A stretch of 64,000 nucleotides of DNA from Pseudaeromonas paramecii. GTDB taxonomy: Bacteria > Pseudomonadota > Gammaproteobacteria > Enterobacterales > Aeromonadaceae. Within the stretch, counting starts at the first letter, position 1; the number at the start of each line of letters is the position of its first letter. A program made the position numbers and the translations under genes. The stretch covers positions 434,001 through 498,000 of the forward strand of contig NZ_BAABFC010000001.1 of assembly GCF_039540575.1 (NCBI RefSeq), read 5' to 3'. Below are positions 41,701-50,135 of this stretch, one piece after another. Under the pieces are notes generated by a model, which had not been told where the DNA came from, made no database searches, and saw only the letters and a list, made by a program, of their open reading frames with translations.

Positions 41701-43884
41701 GACGAAGCTGTGGCTCACCAGCTGGCGCGGTACTAGCTCCAGCCAACCGTTGTTCTCTTTGACCGGCTGCAGGTGGGCGTAACCGGCCGCCTCGTCGTAG
41801 GCGAACGGCATCAGGCCCGACGCCACCATGCGCTCACGGGTGATCTCCGGCAGCTCATCAAAACTGCTGTGACCATCGGTATCGCGATCGCTGCGGATTG
41901 CCGCCACCAGCTGGCTGTAATAGGCCAGCACCAGAGGGTGCAGCGGGCTAAAGCGCTCCTTGTCCTCAAGCTTGCACAGACCGACGCGCAGCAGCCGCTT
42001 CTCTTCGAGGTTCAACACACTGTGCAGGCGAATGCCCTGGAGCGCGCGTTCGTAAGCGGCCACCACGGCCTCCACGAGCCGGCAATAGCCTTCGCCCCAG
42101 CTGACCAGGCTGGGCAAGCTCTTGTGGCGAGCCAGATAGTCGAACAAGGCCGCATAGGCATCGTGTAGCGCCGGATGGCTTGCCTGCAGGCTGCCTAACC
42201 GTACTGGATCACCACAGCTGCCGATATAGATCAACCGTTCATCGACAAAACGCGCTTCCAGCGTCAACAGCTGCTGGCGCACGCCGACCACGGCGTGCTC
42301 GGCATTATCGAGGACTATCTTATTCTTGGCGCGGTTATATTCACCGTTGTAGTCATCGCGCAGCAGGCGGCCGAATCGCTCTTTATCAAAGAGCAGCGGC
42401 AACATCAGCCCCTCTTCGGCGGCCGGTCCTTCAATGTTGATTGGGAGGCGCGATTCACCGCTGCACAAGGTGAACTGGATGCGCTCGATCTGGTTTGCCT
42501 GCTCGGAAAAATCGACCTCGCCGTAGCCGCGGCAATCCACCTCTTCCTCATCCGCGCCCAGATGCAGACATGGGCCTGGCTCCGCGCGCAACCGCAGCAG
42601 GTCCTCATCCATCAGCAGTGTCAACCAGCCTTTATGCGGCTCGACGCGGAAACAGTTCTGTAGCGGCTCCAGATAGAAATCGCCCTCGCGCAGCAACAGA
42701 CAACGTAGCTTGTAGTCTTCGGAGCGATTTTCGCGCTTAAGCTCCAGGCTGAAAAAGGTCGGCTCGCCATTAAAAGGGAGCGTCAAATCTGCCCAGCAAC
42801 GCTTACCACCGCCACGGCGTACCTGCTTGTGCAGCACCTTGTCCAAGCCTTTGTTATGCATCAGCCGCAGCTGATCACTCTCCAGATCGTTACCGGTAAA
42901 GGTCAGCGTTAGCGCCAAGGTGTCCACTTCGGCCGGCAACGCAATCAGCAGGCTCTTCTCTTTTTGCCCTGCCTTGGTCTGGCTCTTGTCGCGTTGCAGC
43001 AGGGTGGCCCCCGCCATGCCAGCCCCCAGCTCGATAGCATCCAGGATCAGCTTTTGTGCCTTGTTAGCATCCATTTCATCCAGATAGATCTGGAACGCCA
43101 GCTGTTTCCAGTCCGCCGACTCCTTGAGGAAGTGCTGTTGAATAAACTTGGGACTGAACTCCTTGAGCTGGCTTTCAAGCTGATCGGCATAGTGCTCGAC
43201 ACAGAACTCGATATGGCGGCGCAAAGTTCGGTTGGCGTCCAGACGCCGACGGATCTGCGCGCTTTGCCCACTCATCTGGCGGATCAACGGATCATCAAAC
43301 AGCCCGAGCTCGCTGAACTCGAGACGGCCATCCTCCAAAGAGCGGTACAGCGAAGCGAAACCAAAGACGGTCGCACCCTCTTCGGTGACGATTGCCAGCT
43401 GATCCTGCAGCAAACACTGTGATAACTCGCGCATGTCGTTGTAGGGATCAATCAGCCCGGCGAGTTTGCTTTGTAATGTATGGGGATGCCAAATCGCCCC
43501 AGGTGCTGCCAGATCGCTTGCGCTATTGATCAGGGTGTCGAGCATACTGTTATGAATTATCAGCAGCCCGGCCTGCGCCAGATCACCACTTCGGCTGGCT
43601 ACTGCATCACGCAGGTGAGAGATGTAATTCTCGGTACAGCCTTCTGGCGCATCACCATGTAGCACAGGCAACAGGGCGATGCCGTTACACATCACCTTGG
43701 GTAAGGCCATATGCCCCAGAGACAACGTTTGTCCACCCGACAGGGTGACAAATGCCTGATACAGACGCTTGGCATTCTCCGCATCCGGAGACTTGAACTG
43801 ATAACGTGTGCCGGCCTGAATGTCCTGGCCAATCCAATCAATACACTGCTCTGCCAAAAACTGCTCATAGGGTTTTGCGGACAT
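38737..43884 (-). CDS. dptH: phosphorothioation-dependent restriction protein DptH
   Basis: This very large (1715-residue) component of the DptFGH restriction complex attacks DNA lacking phosphorothioate. The C-terminal third is a HerA/FtsK-type motor with Walker A GTMGTGKTQF (K1383) and Walker B ILVDEADNFMS (near 1603). Before it lies a stretch with DDTLYLLPLEVKTG (D1116/D1117, E1125, K1127) that looks like a PD-(D/E)XK nuclease active site. A low-complexity Ala/Thr/Glu/Pro linker (about 1290-1350) separates this from the motor. The start is placed at 43884 (MSAKPYEQF, GGAG nine bases upstream); a GTG lies seven codons earlier. It overlaps the end of dptG by 20 bp. Confidence 0.92.
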   Translation of the reverse strand: MSAKPYEQFLAEQCIDWIGQDIQAGTRYQFKSPDAENAKRLYQAFVTLSGGQTLSLGHMALPKVMCNGIALLPVLHGDAPEGCTENYISHLRDAVASRSGDLAQAGLLIIHNSMLDTLINSASDLAAPGAIWHPHTLQSKLAGLIDPYNDMRELSQCLLQDQLAIVTEEGATVFGFASLYRSLEDGRLEFSELGLFDDPLIRQMSGQSAQIRRRLDANRTLRRHIEFCVEHYADQLESQLKEFSPKFIQQHFLKESADWKQLAFQIYLDEMDANKAQKLILDAIELGAGMAGATLLQRDKSQTKAGQKEKSLLIALPAEVDTLALTLTFTGNDLESDQLRLMHNKGLDKVLHKQVRRGGGKRCWADLTLPFNGEPTFFSLELKRENRSEDYKLRCLLLREGDFYLEPLQNCFRVEPHKGWLTLLMDEDLLRLRAEPGPCLHLGADEEEVDCRGYGEVDFSEQANQIERIQFTLCSGESRLPINIEGPAAEEGLMLPLLFDKERFGRLLRDDYNGEYNRAKNKIVLDNAEHAVVGVRQQLLTLEARFVDERLIYIGSCGDPVRLGSLQASHPALHDAYAALFDYLARHKSLPSLVSWGEGYCRLVEAVVAAYERALQGIRLHSVLNLEEKRLLRVGLCKLEDKERFSPLHPLVLAYYSQLVAAIRSDRDTDGHSSFDELPEITRERMVASGLMPFAYDEAAGYAHLQPVKENNGWLELVPRQLVSHSFVKRLVRDKLAEFTKAYARLFRAGPNSTLIVNAINQGEAAELFLGLVEHFKLHGDAAFAIHVNFYDARLQFNEFDRFAETPSYDALKTWLGLNNGSWREEADLLIDLLRSRLTYSKFVTPTADGAFTYAHLAFFSNNAPVECHLMDPAQALSGVLCDGLIAGEAAETKDSAYFTAFGLRHVEVEPHPSLRVARLLGQLWQPARKSNDSHLGLGIGLAVSADFKQLLTHSYNSALWTTIIDPKVTLDFFTSQKDVVLIHYSDQYTSAAGYDAITVTRRVDLFEGLLRKESQTLGRNLLSEFNAFNGEWLLQMLTANATQRKEKNGIIGAYKFVSGLLLESDISWVPLSVAEMIRVSGNVGLKMSDSEFSRHVHGYRKGAISDDVLFVGFKDDTLYLLPLEVKTGARPDFKHAGEQAQELLRYLRDEVLGPQRLANRLYRGLFVRQVLQQVEKLRLYGVLSAERLSELLARREWWLKGEYQVSAVPGYVDGIVLAHIDNDSCFEPQLQTTAQNLLQIELPYALLPQLMSAEGDAELAQFVAWCKGAAHYRLQPLQPAVSASIEVTGSAGAATTTTTTAASPVPLAAESPAVYAPSEATDESALPVVTSEPTATSEPAGPLQVLFGHDALRQRPLYWEPTNTAKFMNTNTGIIGTMGTGKTQFTKSLITQLMRQQGNNVNGAPIGMLIFDYKSDYVDDAFTDANQSKKFKLHRLPYNPLSLYGDMPMLPVHTATGFAETLTKAFGLGPKQQLKLRKLILDAYELAGISKSDASTWSRPAPTLTQVWDLFLEQEKVEEDSLYAALDSLVTYEIFETQPDAVCSLYDLLDGVTVIELAGYSPQIQNLVVALTLDLFYSQMQKRGKPQVQGDYRQITKMILVDEADNFMSQDFPSLRKILKEGREYGVGVILSTQDLSHFKTGENNYGSYILTWVVHRVAEIKNADIKAIFNKDDKSEQDQLMETIRKLDKHFSLYIDGEKQVSKMRDRAFWEIN

Positions 43885-45184
43885 ATACGGCATCTCCACT
43901 GTCACTCATTCTTTCCACGTTACCCATGCGCTCATAGAAGCTAACCAATACCTGTTGCGACTGGCTATCCAGATAGAAACCGCGTTGTTCAAAGCCTTTG
44001 ATCAGCTCATGCAATCGCAACTTGTCGCGCTGTCCAATCGCCAGATTGGTCAACAACAGCAGCTGATCCTGGTTGAGAACCAGCACGCGGCCAGCACGGC
44101 CACGCGACTGGATAAAGTTGGCGCCGACCTGTTTCTCCAACTCTTTGACGTACTTATTGTTGATTTCGCTGCGGGTGTCCTTTTCCGATTCGAATTGCCG
44201 AATAGCCAGTTCCCGCAAAAGATCAAAGGCCTGCTCAGTATTCTGGGCCTCGCACCAATAAGGCTGCAATGTACGCGATTCGGCAAAGTCATGCAGATAG
44301 CGATTGAGTTCAGCTAGCAGGCGCGGTTGGTCGTGATAGGCCAGTGCATCCCGGTAGACCTGCCACAGCGGACGCTTAGGCGACTGGATTTGCAACACTT
44401 CCAGCGCCGACAGCATCGGGAATAGGCGCTTACTGGATTCCGAGAACAACTTATGACCGTAATACTGCACGGCAACCCGCTCTTTACTGGCTTTCTCGTT
44501 ATCCAAAATGAAATAAAGTGGCTTGCTGGCCGGTATGCCGGCCTTCCAATCCGTGACATGCAGTGCCAACTGAGCGCAATAACTGAATGCATACAACTGC
44601 AGCATGTTGGTCAATTCTTGCAGCATGTACTGCGGATGGCAGGCCAAAAAGGTAATGTCGTCCTGAAAGTGTGCCGCCAGATAAGGCAGGTAAGGCTGCT
44701 CTTGCGATTGAAGTACCGAACCAGCTTTCAGCTCACTACGCAATACATTGAGCATCTCCTGCTCAATAAAGTTGAGGTTGTCTGGAATATCGTCAAACAG
44801 GAAGGTGTTGCCCAGCAGACCGGCGAATAATTCAGCCATGCGCAGGTTTTCTGCACCCAGCTCACTCTTGCCACTGCCTTTTTGCTGCGACTTGAACAGC
44901 AAGAACAGCGGTGAAATATGAAACACCGCTTCCGTAGCAAAATACATGCGATCCAAAACTGGCCAGAAGCCAGGCTCATCCAACTTGGCGATAAACCGGG
45001 CCTGACACGCTTCACGAAACTGATCGAGCGAGTAGTTCTTCACCACCTTTTTCAGGACATGGCCTAACACCAGCCCGGTGATGGTATCCCACTTAAACTC
45101 ATTCCCCTTGTTACGGATCGGCAGAAAACTGTTGATCTTATTCTTGTCGGATGGGGTCAGCCCCTCGGGTATTGGAAATAACAT
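43865..45184 (-). CDS. dptG: phosphorothioation-dependent restriction protein DptG
   Basis: The 439-residue middle component of DptFGH has no clear enzymatic motif. It matches the DptG family by start (LFPIPEGLTPSDKNKINSFLPIRNKGNEF), size and position. The protein is mainly helical with a conserved aromatic patch (FWPVLDRMYFATEAVFHISPLFLLF). It begins 3 bp after the dptF stop and overlaps dptH, so the three are co-translated. Its mechanistic role within the restriction complex is not settled. Confidence 0.88.
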   Translation of the reverse strand: MLFPIPEGLTPSDKNKINSFLPIRNKGNEFKWDTITGLVLGHVLKKVVKNYSLDQFREACQARFIAKLDEPGFWPVLDRMYFATEAVFHISPLFLLFKSQQKGSGKSELGAENLRMAELFAGLLGNTFLFDDIPDNLNFIEQEMLNVLRSELKAGSVLQSQEQPYLPYLAAHFQDDITFLACHPQYMLQELTNMLQLYAFSYCAQLALHVTDWKAGIPASKPLYFILDNEKASKERVAVQYYGHKLFSESSKRLFPMLSALEVLQIQSPKRPLWQVYRDALAYHDQPRLLAELNRYLHDFAESRTLQPYWCEAQNTEQAFDLLRELAIRQFESEKDTRSEINNKYVKELEKQVGANFIQSRGRAGRVLVLNQDQLLLLTNLAIGQRDKLRLHELIKGFEQRGFYLDSQSQQVLVSFYERMGNVERMSDSGDAVYVRKTL

Positions 45185-45187
45185 GGC

Positions 45188-46849
45188 TTAGCTCACCCCA
45201 CTAACGGCAATCATGCCGTCATCCTGACTGGCGCTATAACAGCGGTCACCCTCATAAAATCTCAGCGCCGGACTGTGCCGCGCGACCTCACTGATCTGCT
45301 CGACCATCTCGTCGAGCAAGACGATGGCATTTTTATCGTATTTATTTGGCCGATAGCCGCGATTAAGACGCCATAGCAACGCAAACAGATTCAAATTGAT
45401 GGTGATGGGTTTGAGATCCCGCTCGAGCGCATGTTTGTCTGCAACTTTGAGAAACGCCTGAAACTGCGAGCTCTTCTCGACATGTTCACGTTGAATGCGG
45501 GCGAAATCGGCTTTGATCGTGATAGGTGCGGCCAGCTTAACGGTGCCAAATTGGCCTAAGAACCACTCGCCTTTCTCCAGCTCAGGGGCATTACGATTGG
45601 CGTAGCGAAAAACGGCTGGGATCAGCTCATTGATATAGAAAGGCCTCAGCGCCAATTTGTGCTCATTGCTGCCATCAAACTCGCTATGCTGCAGCCAGAC
45701 GTCGGCATAATTGCGCAACAGCTCTTCATCAAATTCACTGGCAAACGCAAGATGATAATCGTTGCCAAGCGACTGATGACGCAACAGATAGAACAGCCGA
45801 ATCAACGAGGCCGCCTCACCAGCCGTCTCCCGCTCAGGGTTGAACACAATGCCAAGCTCGCCGAGGGTCAGCAAAAACGTATCCAAATCCGGATCCGGAA
45901 GGTCCAGCTCATAGCGCAGCACAAATTGATCCAGTGCGCGGGTGTGAATCAGCGCCGGATCAAACTCGCCAAGCCGAGCAATTAACTCGTTATCTGAACC
46001 GGCAAACAGATTGTCGAATAGGTATCCCGGACCGAGCAGCAGATGGTGCAGCAAATCGAGCAGCGCCCGTGTTGTGATGAATTGATCCTTGTACAGCCGT
46101 GTCTTGAACAGGTTGGTGATCACCTCCTCCTGCACCGACGGCATAGCCAACAGGCGGAAATTAGCCATCAGTTGCCGATCGTCGCCCGACGCCAGCTGCG
46201 GCTTGGCCAGCAGATAGAAGAGATTGCGGTCATCCTGGCAGGTCAGCCGTTGCAGCAGCTGACGCACAAAGTCCGAATAGCCGCGTTCCCCCGTCTGAAA
46301 CTGAAACTTGGGGTATTGCTCGAAATCGAGAAAATGAAACCGTTCGAACGGAGCCGCATCACTTTCACTGTGATAGGTGCGATCTCCCTGTTGCAGGAAC
46401 CGCTCTATCACCTCACGAATGATATGGTGACGTTCTGCCCCTTCTTTGGCGTAGTTGGCCAACATGCCAATATTGATCCCCAGCACCAAAGGGCGTTGTT
46501 CGGTGCTGGATCGGTCAAACAGCTCATCCAGCGCCTCAATAGCCGACTGATGAGGCTGAAAGCTGTGAGTGGCATCGAGGTGAAAGTGAAACTGGTGGCG
46601 GTAGGTATCATAAGCGCGAGTCAGGATCTCGGACTTTCCATCTCCACTGCTACCGCAGAGGAATATCACCTCTTTGCCACGCAGTGACGTCAGCAACTTC
46701 TTGAAGTCCTTCTCGATGTCCTGTTCGACATAGAGGTAAGCCTTCAGCTCGTCATAGAGATCCCTGGGACGCTCGCTGACCGTTGAAACAGAAAAAGGAG
46801 AAGACTTGGCAAGAACACCCAGTGCCTGTCGAAGTGTGATCGTGCTCAT
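45188..46849 (-). CDS. dptF: phosphorothioation-dependent restriction protein DptF
   Basis: The P-loop ATPase of the DptFGH complex has 553 residues. Walker A is FLCGSSGDGKSEIL (GSSGDGKS at residues 66-73), preceded by the family N-terminus TLRQALGVLAKSSPFSVSTVSERPRDLYDELKAYLYVE. The start is set at the ATG at 46849; an upstream in-frame start at 46912 would add 21 residues without family character. No good Shine-Dalgarno sequence is visible, so translation may be weak. It is the first gene of the five-gene operon dptF-dptG-dptH-DGQHR-HEPN-like. Confidence 0.9.
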   Translation of the reverse strand: MSTITLRQALGVLAKSSPFSVSTVSERPRDLYDELKAYLYVEQDIEKDFKKLLTSLRGKEVIFLCGSSGDGKSEILTRAYDTYRHQFHFHLDATHSFQPHQSAIEALDELFDRSSTEQRPLVLGINIGMLANYAKEGAERHHIIREVIERFLQQGDRTYHSESDAAPFERFHFLDFEQYPKFQFQTGERGYSDFVRQLLQRLTCQDDRNLFYLLAKPQLASGDDRQLMANFRLLAMPSVQEEVITNLFKTRLYKDQFITTRALLDLLHHLLLGPGYLFDNLFAGSDNELIARLGEFDPALIHTRALDQFVLRYELDLPDPDLDTFLLTLGELGIVFNPERETAGEAASLIRLFYLLRHQSLGNDYHLAFASEFDEELLRNYADVWLQHSEFDGSNEHKLALRPFYINELIPAVFRYANRNAPELEKGEWFLGQFGTVKLAAPITIKADFARIQREHVEKSSQFQAFLKVADKHALERDLKPITINLNLFALLWRLNRGYRPNKYDKNAIVLLDEMVEQISEVARHSPALRFYEGDRCYSASQDDGMIAVSGVS

Positions 46850-47120
46850 ATCATCATGTTTTATTTGAATTTTCTGGATTCTATTACAGTTAACAAGCAA
46901 AGAGCCATACAAAACCCAGTCATAAAATCACGTTTTTTAGTTTTTTTTTGGATGAAAGCTCTAATTCCGAAACAAGCCAATAACAAAACCGATGCGAGAT
47001 GTAAAATGCCATATCAGACCGAGATAAAGGGGCGCATGAATCCAGCACCTATTCCGGGAGAGCCGTCAGATCTTTTCAGGCCGAATTGAGGCAAAGCCAC
47101 TGTTCTTTTCTGGCTGCAGA
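46850..47120. other. gap between dptF and the tRNA operon terminator
   Basis: AT-rich 270 bp holding the dptF promoter region. A weak minus-strand candidate is TTGTAT, 18 bp, TGTAAT near 46880-46910. A run of nine T on the plus strand lies near 46943. The right half (about 46990-47100) has one short plus-strand open frame with no similarity that I recognise. I see no attachment repeat or integrase remnant here, so the exact island edge is not resolved. Confidence 0.4.
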
Positions 47121-47156
47121 AACAAACAACCCGGCGCAAAGGCCGGGTTGTTTGTT
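47121..47156 (-). terminator. rho-independent terminator of the Pro-Arg-His-Leu tRNA operon
   Basis: A perfect 15-bp stem (AACAAACAACCCGGC and complement) with a 6-base loop; the descending arm ends GTTGTTTGTTT on the minus strand. It starts 7 bp after tRNA-Leu and marks the last clearly native sequence before the island. Confidence 0.85.
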
Positions 47157-47162
47157 CAATCA

Positions 47163-47246
47163 TGGTGCGGAAGGTGGGACTTGAACCCACACGCCAAAGG
47201 CGCCAGAACCTAAATCTGGTGCGTCTACCAATTTCGCCACTTCCGC
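47163..47246 (-). tRNA. tRNA-Leu (anticodon UAG)
   Basis: An 84-base type II tRNA: acceptor GCGGAAG/CTTCCGC, D-loop GGCGAAATTGGTAGAC, anticodon loop TTTAGGT, long variable arm, T-loop TTCAAGT, encoded CCA. Last gene of the operon, 3' end facing the phosphorothioation island. Confidence 0.95.
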
Positions 47247-47285
47247 AAAAGGGCTGGTTGCCGTTGACGACGACAACCTAAAAGA

Positions 47286-47361
47286 TGGGGTGGCTGATGG
47301 GGCTCGAACCCACGACAACAGGAATCACAATCCTGGACTCTACCAACTGAGCTACAGCCAC
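47286..47361 (-). tRNA. hisR: tRNA-His (anticodon GUG)
   Basis: Acceptor GTGGCTG/CAGCCAC, anticodon loop ATTGTGATT, T-loop TTCGA, encoded CCA. The extra G-1 needed by histidyl-tRNA synthetase is encoded at 47362, opposite C73. Confidence 0.95.
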
Positions 47362-47426
47362 CACTGACTGGTTGTAACGACCTGCCGGTTAACCTGCCGA
47401 CACTGCGGTGCCCTGCCATCGGAAGA

Positions 47427-47503
<77 letters not shown>

Positions 47504-47508
47504 ACGGG

Positions 47509-47585
<77 letters not shown>

Positions 47586-47650
47586 ACTGGAGGTTACCCA
47601 CACTGGCCGCCTGAGGAGAGACGTCTCGCCTCCCCCTACAACGGGCACGC

Positions 47651-47680
47651 ATCATACCCAAGGCCCCTCGTCAGCGTCAA
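47651..47680 (-). promoter_or_regulatory. promoter of the Pro-Arg-His-Leu tRNA operon
   Basis: Minus-strand TTGACG (47675-47680), 18 bp, TATGAT (47651-47656), then a GC-rich discriminator GCGTGCCCG. It lies about 66 bp before tRNA-Pro. Confidence 0.75.
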
Positions 47681-47756
47681 CGAAATTCCCCCCCTGTGCA
47701 TTCAACTGGTTACTTCTACAACGGCGGCTTGTCTTGTGTCGGCAGACAATAAAAGA

Positions 47757-47780
47757 AAGGCCCCGCCGAGGCGGGGCCAA
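47757..47780 (-). terminator. strong hairpin terminator with no annotated gene before it
   Basis: A GGCCCCGC/GCGGGGCC stem (47759-47778) is followed on the minus strand by TTTCTTTTA, so it should end a minus-strand transcript. No protein gene lies upstream on that strand before the divergent DUF423 gene at 48000. It may end a small RNA of about 100-150 bases encoded in 47780-47920. The remaining bases of the 413-bp gap hold the tRNA promoter and the upstream region of the DUF423 gene. Confidence 0.55.
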
Positions 47781-47999
47781 AATCCACAAAGGAATACGCT
47801 GTGCCAGCTTGCCAGAGCCAAAACAGGATTCAACTGCCGCGCATCCTTGCAAAGCGTTTCAGGCACACTGACTGTCATATCCAACAGGTGGATCCGGGGT
47901 TGTCCTCCCCGTATCGGCGCCCTCGGGCTTTGGCTATGATAGGCGCCGTCGTTGCCTGGCTGTTACGCCTAACAGCCCATCCACAAGGAGTCATTATCC

Positions 48000-48392
48000 A
48001 TGAGAAGCGAGTTGATGTTTGCCGCCCTGGCGGGTTTGAGCGCCGTTGCCATGGGGGCCTTTGCCGCCCATGGGCTCAAGGCGAGCCTGCCGGCAGAGAG
48101 CCTGGCGGTGCTCCAGACAGCGGTGCAGTATCAGCTCTGGCATGCCCTGGCGCTGCTATGGGTCTGCCAGCGGCAGGTGACGCATCCTGGCCGCAGCCTG
48201 CGAGTGGCTGCCGCCTGTTTTGTCGGCGGGATCCTGTGCTTTAGTGGCAGCCTCTATCTGCTGATCCTGGCTCACTGGCCCATGGGGATAATCACCCCGA
48301 TTGGCGGCCTGCTATTGATCGCCGGCTGGGCTGCCCTCCTCTATCACGGCGCCACCAGCCTGAATGCCAGCAAGCCGGCCCCCCGCCCCTAG
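48000..48392 (+). CDS. DUF423 family inner-membrane protein (YgdD-like)
   Basis: This 130-residue protein of unknown function has four hydrophobic segments. The family's start AALAGLSAVAMGAFAAHGLK, the conserved YQLWHALALLW and the glycine-rich CFSGSLYLLIL all match DUF423. AAGGAG lies nine bases before the ATG. Relatives in enterobacteria (YgdD) are also uncharacterised. It is a single gene followed by a hairpin shared with the convergent transporter gene. Confidence 0.88.
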   Translation: MRSELMFAALAGLSAVAMGAFAAHGLKASLPAESLAVLQTAVQYQLWHALALLWVCQRQVTHPGRSLRVAAACFVGGILCFSGSLYLLILAHWPMGIITPIGGLLLIAGWAALLYHGATSLNASKPAPRP

Positions 48393-48413
48393 CCCGAGGG
48401 CAGGCCTCCATAA

Positions 48414-48437
48414 ACAAAAAAGGCGCCCGCGGCGCCT
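48414..48437 (-). terminator. rho-independent terminator of the MFS transporter gene
   Basis: A GGCGCC/GGCGCC palindromic stem with a 3-base loop is followed by TTTTTTTG on the minus strand. It lies between convergent genes and could also slow the plus-strand transcript. Confidence 0.75.
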
Positions 48438-48497
48438 TCACAGAACAGGCATGGTCTTATGATCACGCCATTTAACAAAATATCGTCGATGACGCCA

Positions 48498-49847
48498 TCA
48501 GGCCGTAGCGGCAACCGCTTGGCGATCGTCCTGGGCCTGGGACAGGGTCTCGTCCACGTCCTTGACCCAGAGGGTCAGCAGGGCCGCCAACAGCATGGAT
48601 CCCCCGCCCAGCGCCAGGGCCAGCATGGCATCGCCACCGAAGAAGGTCTTGGTGAAGTAGCCGAGGATGCCGGCCGCCAACACCTGGGGCAGCACGATGA
48701 AGAAGTTGAACACCCCCATGTAGAAGCCCATGCGACGCGCCGGCAGGGAGCCCGCCAGGATGGCATAAGGCATGCACAGGATGGAGGCCCAGGCAAAGCC
48801 CACCCCCATCATGTTCACCAGCAGGAACTGGGGATCCTTGACCCAGCTCATGCCCAGCAGGCTGATGCCCCCCAGCACCAGGCAGACGGCGTGGACGCCC
48901 TTGCGGCCAATGCGCTGCGCCAGCCAGGGCAGCACGAAGGCGGCCAGGGCAGACACCCCGTTGTAGGTGGCAAAGCAGATCCCCACCCAGTCCGCCCCTT
49001 GGTTATACAGGGCAGAGCTGGAGTCCGTGGTGCCGTACAGATGGCTGGTGACCGCCGAGGTGGTGTAGATCCACATGGCAAACAGGGCAAACCAGCTGAA
49101 GAACTGCACCAGGGCCAGCTGGCGCATGGTGGCGGGCATCCGCAGCAGATCCCCCAGGGCCGCCTTGACGCCGGAGGACTCCTCCTCTTGCGCCACGTCA
49201 GCCCCATCAAACTGGGCCAGCTGCGCCGGGCTATATTCCCGGGTGCGCCACACGGTCCAGAGAATGGCCAGCAGGAACACCAGGCCACCGGCATAGAAGG
49301 AGTACTTCACCGACGGGGGTATCATGCCCTCCGGCGCCGTGTTGGCGATGCCAAACACATTGGTCAGCAGGTAGGGCATGGCCGACGCCACCACAGAGCC
49401 CACGCCGATGAAGAAGGTCTGCACCGCAAAGCCCCCGGTGCGCTGCTCGGAAGGCAGGTTATCCGCCACCAGGGCACGGAACGGCTCCATGGAGACGTTG
49501 ATGGAGGCATCCAGGATCCACAGCATGCCCGCCGCCACCCAGAGGGCCGGACTGTTGGGCATCACAAACAGCGCCAGGGAGGAGAGAATGGCGCCAGCCA
49601 GGAAGTAGGGTCGGCGACGGCCCAGGCCGCACCAGGTGCGATCGCTGAAATAGCCGATGATGGGCTGTACCAGCAGGCCGGTCAGGGGCGCCGCGATCCA
49701 CAGGATGGGGATCTGATCGATGCTGGCGCCCAGGGTTTCGAAGATACGGCTGACGTTAGCATTTTGCAGGCCAAAGCCAAACTGAATGCCGAGAAAGCCA
49801 AAACTCATGTTCCAGATTTGCCAAAAAGATAGACGTGGTTTCTTCAT
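48498..49847 (-). CDS. MFS transporter of the SLC45/oligosaccharide type
   Basis: This 449-residue inner-membrane protein has about twelve hydrophobic segments. The N-terminus KKPRLSFWQIWNMSFGFLGIQFGFGLQ and the loop YFSDRTWCGLGRRRPYFLAGA are typical of proton-coupled sucrose/maltose-type (SLC45-like) bacterial transporters. The A-like motif DRTWCGLGRRRP lies between helices 2 and 3. Substrate is probably a di- or oligosaccharide by family, but no sugar-degrading gene is adjacent. A CRP-like site lies about 80 bp upstream, which would fit catabolite control. Confidence 0.82.
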   Translation of the reverse strand: MKKPRLSFWQIWNMSFGFLGIQFGFGLQNANVSRIFETLGASIDQIPILWIAAPLTGLLVQPIIGYFSDRTWCGLGRRRPYFLAGAILSSLALFVMPNSPALWVAAGMLWILDASINVSMEPFRALVADNLPSEQRTGGFAVQTFFIGVGSVVASAMPYLLTNVFGIANTAPEGMIPPSVKYSFYAGGLVFLLAILWTVWRTREYSPAQLAQFDGADVAQEEESSGVKAALGDLLRMPATMRQLALVQFFSWFALFAMWIYTTSAVTSHLYGTTDSSSALYNQGADWVGICFATYNGVSALAAFVLPWLAQRIGRKGVHAVCLVLGGISLLGMSWVKDPQFLLVNMMGVGFAWASILCMPYAILAGSLPARRMGFYMGVFNFFIVLPQVLAAGILGYFTKTFFGGDAMLALALGGGSMLLAALLTLWVKDVDETLSQAQDDRQAVAATA

Positions 49848-49926
49848 TTATTATGTCTCGCTGTCTGTGGTGCGTATTACCTTAAAAAAAACGCGGCCAC
49901 TGTAACGGTTTCAAGCTCGGCAGACA

Positions 49927-49942
49927 CGTGATCCGGCTCACA
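49927..49942. promoter_or_regulatory. CRP-like binding site upstream of the MFS transporter
   Basis: CGTGA-N6-TCACA matches the TGTGA-N6-TCACA consensus at nine of ten positions. Its centre is about 87 bp before the transporter start codon, suitable for a class I activation site. The 288-bp gap (49848-50135) shows nothing else I can name. Confidence 0.5.
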
Positions 49943-50135
49943 GCCATGGCAGCAGGATTGTCTGTTTTGCCTCTCAGTCAAGCTGGCAACGCTTTCAAAT
50001 TTGTGACCTGATGCAGATTTGTGCAACGTCAGGTTTCAGCGGGTGAGCCGCCGCCAGATTGCCGTTGCGGTTTTCCCGCAAGCGGCGGCACACTGTCCGA
50101 CCCGAGTGAGGCTAATCCATCTCAAGGAGATCAAG

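Noticed and set aside
46856..47089. 77-codon plus-strand frame between dptF and the tRNA operon
   Set aside because: It has no ribosome site, and composition shifts midway; probably the dptF promoter region.
48459..49832. 457-codon plus-strand frame
   Set aside because: It is antisense to the MFS transporter with repetitive His/Gln/Gly content typical of a shadow frame.
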